From contig JAGOCT010000057.1 of the NCBI GenBank assembly GCA_017998585.1, positions 1-8,563 of the forward strand: DNA of 8,563 nt, written 5' to 3'. Positions 1 through 7,477 of this stretch are shown one piece after another. The notes under the pieces were generated by a model. That model was not told the origin of the DNA and made no database searches. It saw nothing but the letters and a program-made list of their open reading frames with translations. This DNA comes from Candidatus Cloacimonadota bacterium. Lineage in GTDB: Bacteria; Cloacimonadota; Cloacimonadia; Cloacimonadales; WRIO01. How positions within the stretch are numbered: position 1 is the stretch's first letter; each line of letters opens with the position of its first letter. Made by a program: the position numbers and the translations under genes.

Positions 1-329
1 TGTCTATATTCTCCATATCTATAGTCTGAATTTACAAACATTGAAAAAAGGAAATATTTAAACTGAGAGATTCCGGATGTATGAAAACATATATCATAAT
101 GAGTTTTCCTTATTTCTCTACTCACATGAAACATACTTTTTATATTATAATCAGCATAATACACTTTATCAACTAAATCACTATTTTTTATAGGTAGAAA
201 GGCTGGTTTTTGTGTTATAAAAAAATCAATTGAGATACTGGGGTATTCTTTTTTGAGAAAAACTAAAAAAGGAGTAAACATAATCATGTCTCCTATTCCC
301 CAAGTATGTATTATTAAAATTTTATTCAT
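1..329 (-). CDS. Glycosyltransferase family 9 (heptosyltransferase-like), N-terminal fragment, cut by window edge
   Basis: This reading frame starts at an ATG at 329-327 and stays open to the window edge, giving 109 codons of a longer protein. The N-terminus has the GT9 pattern: a beta strand (KILIIHTW), a glycine turn followed by Asp (GIGDM, residues 11-15), then TPFLVFLKKEYP (19-30) and a second strand (SIDFFIT, 33-39). A later YDICFHTSG (78-86) sits where family members have YDLVIDLQG-like residues. GT9 enzymes transfer ADP-heptose or similar sugars to lipopolysaccharide or other surface glycans at the cytoplasmic face of the inner membrane. A purine-rich Shine-Dalgarno sequence (AGAGGGTG) lies directly upstream of the ATG, unusually close. 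The gene is divergent from the PAS gene. The acceptor-binding C-terminal half is outside the window, so the substrate cannot be predicted. Confidence 0.72.
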   Translation of the reverse strand, partial: MNKILIIHTWGIGDMIMFTPFLVFLKKEYPSISIDFFITQKPAFLPIKNSDLVDKVYYADYNIKSMFHVSREIRKTHYDICFHTSGISQFKYFLFSMFVNSDYRYGEYR

Positions 330-388
330 CACCCTCTACTTTTTTAATTTCATAATTAACAATCATTTTTGGAATAATTGTATAAATG

Positions 389-418
389 ATAATTTCTAAA
401 TACAGTCTGACTTGTCAA
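389..418 (-). promoter_or_regulatory. Possible promoter for the GT9 gene
   Basis: On the minus strand a perfect TTGACA (418-413) is followed 18 bases later by AATTAT (394-389), which matches four of six consensus -10 bases. It lies about 60 bases upstream of the glycosyltransferase start. The -35 is convincing but the -10 is weak, and the region is very AT-rich, so this is tentative. Confidence 0.25.
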
Positions 419-446
419 CAAAAACCTCAGATATTATTTTTTTTTC

Positions 447-475
447 TGGACAAAAACAGTTTTCTTTGTTATGAT
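447..475 (+). promoter_or_regulatory. Sigma70-type promoter with extended -10 for the PAS gene
   Basis: TGGACA (447-452) and TATGAT (470-475) each match the consensus at five of six positions and are 17 bases apart. TGT directly before the -10 (467-469) gives the extended TGn motif. Transcription should begin near 482. That lies downstream of the upstream in-frame ATG at 478, so that ATG would not be in the message. The resulting leader is only about 13 bases and is almost filled by the GGAGG ribosome binding site at 486-490. Confidence 0.7.
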
Positions 476-495
476 ATATGAAAATGGAGGTCATA

Positions 496-1131
496 ATGAC
501 AGATAACAACATATATTACAAGGTATTTGATGAAGTTCCCATGGCAATGTTTATTGTGGATGATGACGTAAAAGTGCAGTATGCAAACAAAGAGGCAAAG
601 AAAATATTGGAAAATGAGAATATCATCTATCATAAAAGAGGTGGTGAACTCCTAAAATGTGTTCACTCAACAGAATCAGAACTGGGTTGTGGTCATAGTC
701 ATGCATGTAAATCCTGTGTCATCAGAAATTCAGTAAATAATGCAGTTGAAGGTCAAAAGACTTACAGAAAACAGGCCGTTTTAAAGATGAAAAAAGATGG
801 ACAAGAAACCATTTTCCATAGCTTAATCACAACGTCTCCCTTTGAATTTGATCATACAAAATACTACCTACTCATGATAGAAAATGTAAACGAACTCATT
901 CAACTCAAAGAAATCATCCCTATCTGCGCCAATTGCAAAAAAATCAGGAATGATGAGAACTACTGGATCGGTGTTGAGCACTATTTTCACGAGCATACCG
1001 ATGTCGATTTTTCTCATTCGATCTGCCCCGATTGTATGGATATCCTATACCCTGAGTTAAAAGAAATCAGAGCAAAAAAGAAAGAAGCCCAAAAGGCACA
1101 GGAAGCAGCAGAAAAATCTACTCAAGTCTGA
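496..1131 (+). CDS. PAS-domain sensor-like protein with two cysteine clusters and no output domain
   Basis: The start at 496 (211 aa) is preferred over the in-frame ATG at 478: GGAGG lies five bases upstream of 496, and the promoter places the transcription start after 478. Residues about 7-133 form a PAS fold (VPMAMFIVDDDVKVQYAN, then a strand-rich C-terminal part ending YYLLMIENVNEL). Inside it is a cysteine cluster, Cys55, Cys65 (GCG), Cys71 and Cys74 (CKSCVIRNSV), known from other bacterial PAS proteins and suited to binding a metal or Fe-S centre. The C-terminal part has two CxxC pairs, Cys144/147 (ICANCKKIR) and Cys177/180 (ICPDC), joined by YW and SHSICP motifs. This zinc-ribbon-like module is common at the ends of bacterial signalling proteins. 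The last 22 residues are Lys/Glu/Ala-rich and probably helical. There is no kinase, GGDEF or DNA-binding domain and no membrane segment, so a cytoplasmic redox or metal sensor acting through protein contacts is an inference. Confidence 0.8.
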   Translation: MTDNNIYYKVFDEVPMAMFIVDDDVKVQYANKEAKKILENENIIYHKRGGELLKCVHSTESELGCGHSHACKSCVIRNSVNNAVEGQKTYRKQAVLKMKKDGQETIFHSLITTSPFEFDHTKYYLLMIENVNELIQLKEIIPICANCKKIRNDENYWIGVEHYFHEHTDVDFSHSICPDCMDILYPELKEIRAKKKEAQKAQEAAEKSTQV

Positions 1132-1168
1132 CAGAAATAAGCAGAATATTTATCTTTCAACGATTTTA

Positions 1169-1241
1169 TGCAGGCAGGAAGCTTGTAGTACATTTTATTC
1201 TCAACATTTAAACGACCAGGATAGTCGTTCTACTGCTTGCA
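1169..1241. terminator. Structured convergent intergenic region, weak bidirectional terminator candidate
   Basis: This lies between the converging PAS and TamB genes. An inner perfect hairpin pairs AACGAC (1211-1216) with GTCGTT (1224-1229) around a 7-base loop. An outer 9-bp stem with one G-U pair joins TGCAGGCAG (1169-1177) to CTGCTTGCA (1233-1241). Neither strand has a proper U-tract directly after the hairpin: the plus strand runs into an A8 tract (1245-1252), which is a T8 just after the TamB stop on the other strand. Location favours termination, but the sequence is not a textbook intrinsic terminator. Confidence 0.3.
1174..1191 (+). repeat. Intergenic repeat core, copy 1 (GCAGGAAGCTTGTAGTAC)
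   Basis: This is one of three intergenic copies of the 18-base core GCNGGAWGCTTGYAGTAC. It differs from copy 3 at two positions and from copy 2 at three. The similarity to copy 2 extends five bases further upstream (TGCA then G or A), giving 19 of 23 identities. It overlaps the outer stem of the convergent intergenic structure. Confidence 0.5.
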
Positions 1242-1252
1242 ATCAAAAAAAA

Positions 1253-4200
1253 CTAAAATTTGAAGGAGCGCATAAAGAATATCTCATGCGCTTCTTTTTT
1301 ATTATCCGGAATCAACTGAAATTCATATATCCCTTGAATCTTAAATGGCAAATCATATCTTAGCGAAAAGTTGTTGTACATGTATAGCCTGTTGTTTTCA
1401 AAGATGTCTGTTTCTTCCTGAAAAATCGCTTCATAATTGAAGAATACTATATTACTGATATAACGACCAGAGTTGATTGAAAGATTATTAAGCAAGATGG
1501 AGGAACTAAAACTGATAATATCCTTGTCTGTACCACGCAATTTTGCATGATTATCAGACTTATATTCATTAAACAGGTTTTGGACAAAACCAGGATTGAT
1601 ATTAAAAGTATCAAGATTGAACCATTTTCTAACTTTTGTTTCAAATGGTGTAATATAAGGATCAACAAATGCAGAACCCAATCCTACTCCAAACAATTGA
1701 AGTGCTTCATCCTGTAATATAGACTGCTCCTGCTGACTTGAAAGTTCATCCAGTGACTTCCCATATCTCAATTTTGATAAAATCTGTGCTGCATTTTTGT
1801 CATCGCTGTTATCACTTTTTAAACTGATTGTCATTGATTCCATAAAGTTACTGATAGAAGGATCAGAACTGATTTCCAAAAATATTGTTGTCCCATCAGG
1901 TGCTTTTTTATAAAATGAGCCCAAAACTATTGGATTGTAATCATAAGGTGTAATCTTGACTGAAACATAATCCGCTTTAAATATTGTGCCAAATAATTCT
2001 ACCTCACCACTTTCAGATATAAAGGATGCAGAATTAACTCCCCATCGACCTTTTTTGTAAGTGAGCTCAAGGTAACTATCCGGATTAACTTCCAGATTAA
2101 GCGGATAAGTAACATAACGCATATTATTAGCGAATCTTAATACCAGGTCAAGTGTAAACGGGTAATCTGAGCTTTCAGTTTCTTGCTTATCTTCAGGTTC
2201 TAATTGTTTTTTTTCATTTCTTCTCATTTGATTTCTTGCCATTATTTGATTCAAGTATTGAAGCAAATTTTCTGAATCAGAAGGATAGATACCTGTCCCA
2301 TTGCTAAAGATAATATCACCCGTTAAGTGAATATCATCAAATGGACCTTTGATTTCAAACTCATTATTTGATCTGCCTTTCACTTTGATGTTCGCCACAG
2401 AGTTCTTCGGTGAGTAATAAGGGACATGCATAAATATCCCTTCATTATCTGAGCTCACATATAAATGGCCAATTTGCACATTACCGAGTATAAAATCTTC
2501 TTCATTATGTTTGATTTCATTACGTATATTGACAATCCCTTTACCCATCCTAAAACTAAACTGTTTTAAATCCAGTCTGTTATTCAGCACATTCATTTTC
2601 AGGCTGATTTTATCAATTATCTCAGGTTGACTCTGGAGCTTGACCTTTCCGTTTTGCATATTCAATTCGGCTGATTTAATTAGTAATCCTTCTTCATTCA
2701 TACTGACTTCAGCAAATCCTGTCAACTGGGATTGGGTTTGATTCATGAGATCATATTCATTGCTTAGATAACCAAGAGGATCTAGTTTTAAATCCAGTCT
2801 GAGTGATTTATGACTCTCGTAAGTCTGATCTTGTAACACATTATAAGCTATAGAACCCTTTCCATTTATACTATAATACATATTTGAACCTACTGAAATC
2901 TCGTTAAAAACAAGCTCTTTTTCCAGTTGTTCGACATTCAGATTAACTCTGTTCAGATACTGATTATACAATAGCAATTCTTCTGTTGCCAGTTTCGCTT
3001 TAAATGTTTTCGCTCCATCTTTCAGATTAAATTCAAGAGAAGCATTTAATAAGCCCTTTGAATCTGGTAAATCAGCAAATTCACTTAATTCACCATTTAA
3101 ACCGGCTTCTATCGATAAATTTTTTCCAAAATCTTCTATTCGGCCTTCTGCATTAAGCAAGCGTTTATCTCCACCGCTTACTTCAAACCGGTTTATTTGT
3201 ATATCATCCAAATCGCCGGAAATATTGGATTTGATATTAAATTCTCTGCTTATGGTATATTGGAGTTTATTAACGGCTATATCTGCTTTCAGGGATTTTT
3301 CTTTGGAGGAATCATAGAAAAGACGATTGATTTGAAGATATCCTTTTAAATTTTGCTTTACATCCTCATCAACAAAATACTGTGAAATCATACTCAATGG
3401 TATAATCTGGTTTTGAGTTTCAATTCGGTAAAAGAAGAATGGGCTTAATCCAGCACTTACGTTTAACTGCAACTCTTTATTAATGATAAACTCGCTGCTT
3501 TTTAAACTGTCAAGCGTACCATCTGCTTTTAATGAAAATTGAATTGCTTTTTTGTTAAAATACCCTTTTTTTAAAACACAATCCAGATTTGTTTTTTTTT
3601 CATTGATATCAGCGTTAAACTCAGCATCAAAATCACCCTGAAAGGCGATTGTATTGTTTTTTGGGATAGACATATTTAACAATGACTTTAATCTTCCATC
3701 TTTCAGATTAACCTGAATTTTTCCGTTAACCGGTAAATCAGCAAAATCCCCTTTAATCTTTTTTAAGTGGAAATTGTCCAAAACAAGGTCAAAATGATGT
3801 TCCTTATCCTGAAGACTGCCTTGATATGCTAATTCAAAGGACTTTTCAGTATTTTCCAAATCAACTTCATACTGATTATTGCTGATAAATATATCACCGT
3901 ATAACTGATCCATTTCGTATGACTGATAAGAAAACCTTGCACCTTCTATTTTATTTTTTAAAGTAAAACTTTTTTTCTGATACTGAACAGTGCTTGAGAT
4001 ATTCCCCATGAGGCTTAATCCTTTGAAATCATAGGCAATCTCTGAACATTGAATGTCCGATTCTATCTGATTGTTTTTTAAAGAATAATTGCCTGAAAAA
4101 CTTGTCCTTCCTTTAAATAGCTGCATTTCATTGCTTTGAAATTTAATCTTACCATTTAGTAAATCATCCGTTTTTACAGATAACTGAATTGCTTTAGCGG

Positions 4201-5263
4201 TTTCATCCTTAAAGGTCAGGCTATCGCTTAAAACAATGCCTTCGACTCCAATTTTACCATTCCACTTTAATGTACCTTCAGCATTAATTTTCCCTTCAAC
4301 ATGAGTCATTTTTGGCAACTGAAAGTGATTAATCACATAGTCAAGTGAGATTTTTCTATTTTTAAAAGGATCACTGACAGTCATTTCCAATAAAAGATTT
4401 AAATCTGTATCACTCTTGACTTTTGTGTTTAAAAAAGCCTTGTTTTGATTTCCATACAGACGAAATCTTTCTGGAAACAAGTGATTGACTGACAGAATAT
4501 TTTTCAGAGTTTCATCCTGAATGGCTAAATCCAGGTCATGTAACTGTACATCATACAGCCATTGACGACTATCAAAGTCAATCATTGCAGAACTTTTACA
4601 GTTTAAGATAAGCTTTGAATCAATAATTAAATGATTCAGTCTTAAATCAGAAACAGTTGCTTTCAGCTTTTTTAGTCTGTTCTTTTCAAGTACGCTGTAA
4701 AGCTTAAGTTTGGAGTGTTCAGATGTATGGGCGTTTAATTGAATTTCACTTTGTTTTTCATTATTTATCTGAATATCGATTGAATCTAGCTGACTTTCAA
4801 ACTTTATGATCTTTAAGCCGGAGACAATTTTTAATTTTCCATTTTCTACTTTCAGTTTTTTAAACCATTTAGTATAATCAGTATTCGATGTGTTCGTCTT
4901 CTTTTTTGCCTGGTAGCGATAAATGACATCTGGTTCATATATTCTTATTTCTTTAATTGCTTTTGCTTTGGAGATATTGGATAAAAGTACAAACAACAGA
5001 TTGTAATCTACATAAAGATGTTTAACTCTAATCTGAAATTGCCCCTGTTTATCATCAAGTTTCAGATTTGAAATGAACATTTGTTTTTCGTTAATAGAAA
5101 ATTGATCAAGGCTCACATTTGCATCAAGACTGCTCTCCAGCATAAGACTGATTCTATTTCTGAAATAGGATGCTGCATCAAAATATTTAAATGCTGCATA
5201 TATACTCAGATTGATGATAAGAAGTATCCCTACCAGATAGACAAACCAGCGATTATGTTTCAA
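1253..5263 (-). CDS. tamB: TamB-like (AsmA/DUF490 superfamily) translocation and assembly module protein
   Basis: The protein has 1336 residues if translation starts at the TTG at 5263-5261. TGAGG (5274-5270) sits six bases before that codon, whereas the TTG at 5269, two codons earlier, directly abuts it. A single N-terminal membrane anchor (about residues 6-27) is followed by an AsmA-like start (LDANVSLDQFSI). Then come about 900 residues of alternating short beta strands, as expected for the hydrophobic beta-taco groove of TamB and related bridge proteins. The C-terminal TamB domain (about 969-1336) contains FEIKGPFDDIHLTGDI, GEVELFGTIF and LFGVGLGSAF. It ends in strand-like sequence finishing in Phe. 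A charged linker (about 1012-1033) interrupts the domain start. TamB proteins are anchored in the inner membrane, span the periplasm and assist outer-membrane protein assembly or phospholipid transport. The length is close to that of E. coli TamB. It follows the LolD-like gene by about 70 bases, probably in one transcript. No Omp85/TamA partner is visible. Confidence 0.85.
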   Translation of the reverse strand: MKHNRWFVYLVGILLIINLSIYAAFKYFDAASYFRNRISLMLESSLDANVSLDQFSINEKQMFISNLKLDDKQGQFQIRVKHLYVDYNLLFVLLSNISKAKAIKEIRIYEPDVIYRYQAKKKTNTSNTDYTKWFKKLKVENGKLKIVSGLKIIKFESQLDSIDIQINNEKQSEIQLNAHTSEHSKLKLYSVLEKNRLKKLKATVSDLRLNHLIIDSKLILNCKSSAMIDFDSRQWLYDVQLHDLDLAIQDETLKNILSVNHLFPERFRLYGNQNKAFLNTKVKSDTDLNLLLEMTVSDPFKNRKISLDYVINHFQLPKMTHVEGKINAEGTLKWNGKIGVEGIVLSDSLTFKDETAKAIQLSVKTDDLLNGKIKFQSNEMQLFKGRTSFSGNYSLKNNQIESDIQCSEIAYDFKGLSLMGNISSTVQYQKKSFTLKNKIEGARFSYQSYEMDQLYGDIFISNNQYEVDLENTEKSFELAYQGSLQDKEHHFDLVLDNFHLKKIKGDFADLPVNGKIQVNLKDGRLKSLLNMSIPKNNTIAFQGDFDAEFNADINEKKTNLDCVLKKGYFNKKAIQFSLKADGTLDSLKSSEFIINKELQLNVSAGLSPFFFYRIETQNQIIPLSMISQYFVDEDVKQNLKGYLQINRLFYDSSKEKSLKADIAVNKLQYTISREFNIKSNISGDLDDIQINRFEVSGGDKRLLNAEGRIEDFGKNLSIEAGLNGELSEFADLPDSKGLLNASLEFNLKDGAKTFKAKLATEELLLYNQYLNRVNLNVEQLEKELVFNEISVGSNMYYSINGKGSIAYNVLQDQTYESHKSLRLDLKLDPLGYLSNEYDLMNQTQSQLTGFAEVSMNEEGLLIKSAELNMQNGKVKLQSQPEIIDKISLKMNVLNNRLDLKQFSFRMGKGIVNIRNEIKHNEEDFILGNVQIGHLYVSSDNEGIFMHVPYYSPKNSVANIKVKGRSNNEFEIKGPFDDIHLTGDIIFSNGTGIYPSDSENLLQYLNQIMARNQMRRNEKKQLEPEDKQETESSDYPFTLDLVLRFANNMRYVTYPLNLEVNPDSYLELTYKKGRWGVNSASFISESGEVELFGTIFKADYVSVKITPYDYNPIVLGSFYKKAPDGTTIFLEISSDPSISNFMESMTISLKSDNSDDKNAAQILSKLRYGKSLDELSSQQEQSILQDEALQLFGVGLGSAFVDPYITPFETKVRKWFNLDTFNINPGFVQNLFNEYKSDNHAKLRGTDKDIISFSSSILLNNLSINSGRYISNIVFFNYEAIFQEETDIFENNRLYMYNNFSLRYDLPFKIQGIYEFQLIPDNKKEAHEIFFMRSFKF

Positions 5264-5269
5264 AAACAA

Positions 5270-5274
5270 CCTCA
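5270..5274 (-). promoter_or_regulatory. Ribosome binding site deciding the TamB TTG start
   Basis: TGAGG on the minus strand is the only Shine-Dalgarno-like sequence near the start of the frame. Two in-frame TTG codons follow, at 5269 (no gap) and 5263 (six-base gap). Normal spacing favours the second. No ATG is available until well past the membrane anchor. Confidence 0.5.
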
Positions 5275-5333
5275 GATTTTAATATATTGTAATTTCAAAA
5301 AGGACAGCTATCTTCATTAAAAATCCGTTTGCA

Positions 5334-6008
5334 TTAACTAGTTAAAGACATTTCGCCTTTTTCAAGTTTATAATGAATTTTCATATTTTCGCACACATTT
5401 TGATCATGAGTCGCAATAATAAAGGTCTGTCCGTATTTTTGATTCAATTGAAGTATCAGATTGATAATTTCCTGGGCATGGTTAAAATCAAGGTTACCGG
5501 TTGGTTCATCAGCAAATATTACATCTGGTCTGTTTATCAGAGCTCTTGCAATTGCTGTTCTTTGCTGTTCACCCCCGCTTAACTGATTTGGATAGTGGTT
5601 TAAACGGTCGTACATATCCATTTTCACCAGTAATTCTGCCGCTTCGGTCAGAGACTTCTTCCATGTTTTACCTGATATATACATTGGAATGGCAACATTC
5701 TCCACTGCGGTAAAATCGTTTAATAAATAATGGAATTGAAATACAAATCCTATATGCTGATTGCGAAAATCTGACAAATCTTTATCTTTGTTTGAAATCA
5801 GACGATTAAAATAATAGACTTCTCCACTAGTAGGGGAATCCAAAAGACCTAAAATATGTAAAAGTGTACTTTTCCCACTTCCTGATGAACCACTCACTGA
5901 TATTAAATCTGACTGGTTAACTGAAAAATCAATCCCTTTTAAAATATGTAAAACAGAATTCACATCCTGGTAATTCTTAACCAGCGACTTCGATCTTAAA
6001 ATTTCCAT
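5334..6008 (-). CDS. lolD: LolD-type ABC transporter ATP-binding protein
   Basis: This 224-residue ATPase hydrolyses ATP at the cytoplasmic side of the inner membrane to drive its permease partner. All ABC motifs are intact: Walker [10 protein letters not shown] (40-48), Q-loop Gln91, signature LSGGEQQR (143-150), Walker [10 protein letters not shown] (163-171, Glu168 catalytic), D-loop GNLD (171-174) and switch His201. The Q-loop stretch [19 protein letters not shown] (90-108) is characteristic of the LolD/MacB-type branch, and the length fits LolD. An AAGGGG ribosome binding site lies four bases before the ATG. Its neighbours, a LolC/E-family permease upstream and TamB downstream, support lipoprotein release as the role. 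A MacB-like or other FtsX-type export function is the alternative, but the permease matches LolC/E better than MacB. Confidence 0.88.
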   Translation of the reverse strand: MEILRSKSLVKNYQDVNSVLHILKGIDFSVNQSDLISVSGSSGSGKSTLLHILGLLDSPTSGEVYYFNRLISNKDKDLSDFRNQHIGFVFQFHYLLNDFTAVENVAIPMYISGKTWKKSLTEAAELLVKMDMYDRLNHYPNQLSGGEQQRTAIARALINRPDVIFADEPTGNLDFNHAQEIINLILQLNQKYGQTFIIATHDQNVCENMKIHYKLEKGEMSLTS

Positions 6009-6061
6009 TTTTCCCCTTTCTTATATTTTTTATGTGTAGCTGATGTGCTTTGCCATTTTCA

Positions 6062-6079
6062 GTACTGCAAGCATCCGGC
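6062..6079 (-). repeat. Intergenic repeat core, copy 2 (GCCGGATGCTTGCAGTAC)
   Basis: This copy lies in the gap between the permease and ATPase genes of the leftward operon, in the same orientation relative to transcription as copy 3. It matches copy 3 at 15 of 18 positions. It is embedded in a perfect hairpin (6064-6086). Confidence 0.5.
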
Positions 6080-6086
6080 TTGCAGT
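6064..6086 (-). other. Perfect 9-bp hairpin between permease and ATPase genes
   Basis: ACTGCAAGC (6064-6072) and GCTTGCAGT (6078-6086) are exact inverted repeats around a 5-base loop, so the message would form a strong stem inside the operon. No U-run follows on either strand, so this is not a standard terminator. Message processing, 3' stability of the permease part, or a palindromic repeat element are possible. The surrounding 139-base gap (6009-6147) is long for a pair of genes that usually abut; no supported small gene was found in it. Confidence 0.6.
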
Positions 6087-6147
6087 TGAAATGTATAAGT
6101 ACTGGTTGATTGTTTGCTTACCATCTGCATCATTGGAGACAAGCTCA

Positions 6148-7386
6148 TCATTTATTCATTCTTAACACTGAGATAATGTCCAGCGCATTTAGTTTTTTGA
6201 GCGCAATCAGGGCTGAAAAACTAACAATCGCAAAAGCACTTACAAATATCAACAATAAAGTTTGAGGTTGGATACTGACATGAAAGGCATCTAAAAGATA
6301 GACTTGCCCTTCCATTTTAATAAATGACTGTTTACTGATAATGTGGGCAAATCCCCATCCTGAGACTATTCCACATAATATCCCTGCGACCCCGAAGCCT
6401 GTCATTTTCGTAAAATATAGCTGATAAATCACTCTGTATTTTAGGCCAATTGCTCTTAAAATAGCGATTTTCTTTTTTTCTTCACTTATCGTTGTGATTG
6501 TTGAAGTGATGATTGAAAAAGAGGCGATGATTATCAGAAAAAACAACACAATACCAATCACCCATTTTTCCAGTTTTAACAGGGAGAAGATATTGCCGTT
6601 AAAATGTATCCATGAATATATCTGATATTTTAAATTCAGTTCTCTCTCCCATTTTTTAGCCAGAATTCTGGCATTTTCCACCTGTTCCGTTTTGATTCGG
6701 ACTTCTATCAGGGTATATTCATTTTTATGACTACCATCCTGTTTTCCTGTTAGCTTTAATGCCAGATCAGGTCTCACAAATACGGTTTTCATATCATATT
6801 CATACATACCTGTATTAAAGATACCGGCAATTGTCAATGGCATTTGCTGAATACCGCTCAGCGAAAAATCCCTGTTTCCCGATGCCAGCATAAAAACCGT
6901 ATCACCAACCGCTATATGATTTGCTTCAGCAAGCTGTTTACCAATCACAACATCTGTTTCTTTTCTCAATTGGTAAGTGCCTTCTGTTATAATCTCACGA
7001 TAAGAAACAGGCAAAAGCTTACGCTCCGAATCAATGCTCCTGTAATTAACCCCTTTTAATCCTGACCCGTATGAAATCATGCCTTGTCCACTGACAACAG
7101 CCTGACTGGTAATCACTTCAGGTTGTTTACTTAAGTACTCGTTGATCAAACTGATATCATTTATTCCTAAATCATGACTGCCTGGTTTAAAAAAGTATAT
7201 ATGCGCATTAAAATTTAAAATACTCTCTTTGAGTGCTTTTTCATAGCCTTCAAAAAGCATCAGAGTACAAGTTAAAACACCTGTAGAAATCATTATCCCG
7301 ATAAACAAAAAAAGCAGATCATATCGCCTCAAAAACTGCCGTATCAAAACACTTGCTTTTTTTTGTATCATTAATTGCCAAACCAT
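6148..7386 (-). CDS. LolC/LolE-family lipoprotein-releasing ABC permease
   Basis: The 412-residue protein has the LolC/E layout. It has a first membrane helix (about 24-46), a periplasmic domain of some 220 residues, then three helices (about 274-299, 329-350 and 375-397). Family signatures are FEGYEKALKESILNFNAHI (45-63), the pre-helix motif SWIHFNGNIFSLLKLEKWV (258-276) and the coupling segment EEKKKIAILRAIG (302-314) that docks on the ATPase. It closes with LKKLNALDIISVLR, the usual FtsX-family end. The family extracts mature lipoproteins from the inner membrane and hands them to LolA. AGAGGA lies five bases before the ATG. Only one permease is present here, whereas E. coli uses a LolC/LolE pair. 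A homodimeric LolF-type complex or a second permease elsewhere would account for this. Confidence 0.85.
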   Translation of the reverse strand: MVWQLMIQKKASVLIRQFLRRYDLLFLFIGIMISTGVLTCTLMLFEGYEKALKESILNFNAHIYFFKPGSHDLGINDISLINEYLSKQPEVITSQAVVSGQGMISYGSGLKGVNYRSIDSERKLLPVSYREIITEGTYQLRKETDVVIGKQLAEANHIAVGDTVFMLASGNRDFSLSGIQQMPLTIAGIFNTGMYEYDMKTVFVRPDLALKLTGKQDGSHKNEYTLIEVRIKTEQVENARILAKKWERELNLKYQIYSWIHFNGNIFSLLKLEKWVIGIVLFFLIIIASFSIITSTITTISEEKKKIAILRAIGLKYRVIYQLYFTKMTGFGVAGILCGIVSGWGFAHIISKQSFIKMEGQVYLLDAFHVSIQPQTLLLIFVSAFAIVSFSALIALKKLNALDIISVLRMNK

Positions 7387-7403
7387 ATCATTCCTCTGAT
7401 TTT

Positions 7404-7432
7404 AATTTTCTCTCATATTCTTTTTTGTCAAC
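7404..7432 (-). promoter_or_regulatory. Possible internal promoter before the permease
   Basis: A perfect TTGACA (7432-7427) stands in the 91-base gap upstream of the permease. With a 17-base spacer the -10 would be AAATTA, which is poor. It is reported because the -35 is exact and the gap has no other recognisable element. The permease may equally be read through from the upstream gene. Confidence 0.2.
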
Positions 7433-7477
7433 TAAATTATTAAAAAGTATGATAATTGCTTCATTTTCTTTAAGGTT

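Noticed and set aside
1132..1252. attC-like integron recombination site, suggested by the repeated palindromic intergenic cores
   Set aside because: No paired core sites of the GTTRRRY/RYYYAAC type with the right arrangement were seen, and the neighbouring genes do not look like a cassette array.
1447..1668. Minus-strand frame of 73 codons inside the TamB gene
   Set aside because: It is an out-of-frame shadow of the TamB coding sequence, with low-complexity Leu/Ile content and no start signals.
5081..5713. Plus-strand frames of 69-79 codons opposite the start of TamB and LolD
   Set aside because: They lie antisense to well-supported genes with intact motifs, and they lack promoters and ribosome binding sites.
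6059..6151. Minus-strand 30-codon frame starting ATGATG that overlaps the permease stop codon
   Set aside because: The ATGA overlap suggests translational coupling, but the peptide is Met/Ser/Gln-rich with no motif, has no Shine-Dalgarno sequence and ends inside the hairpin.
6030..6155. Open minus-strand stretch of about 41 codons between the permease and ATPase genes, with protein-like composition (reads through RMLAVLKMAKHI to a stop)
   Set aside because: It has no start codon near its beginning and no ribosome binding site, and it overlaps the palindromic hairpin. It could be a gene remnant, but nothing supports it as an active gene.
6844..7059. Plus-strand frame of 71 codons opposite the permease gene
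   Set aside because: It is antisense to the conserved periplasmic domain of the permease and has no independent coding evidence.
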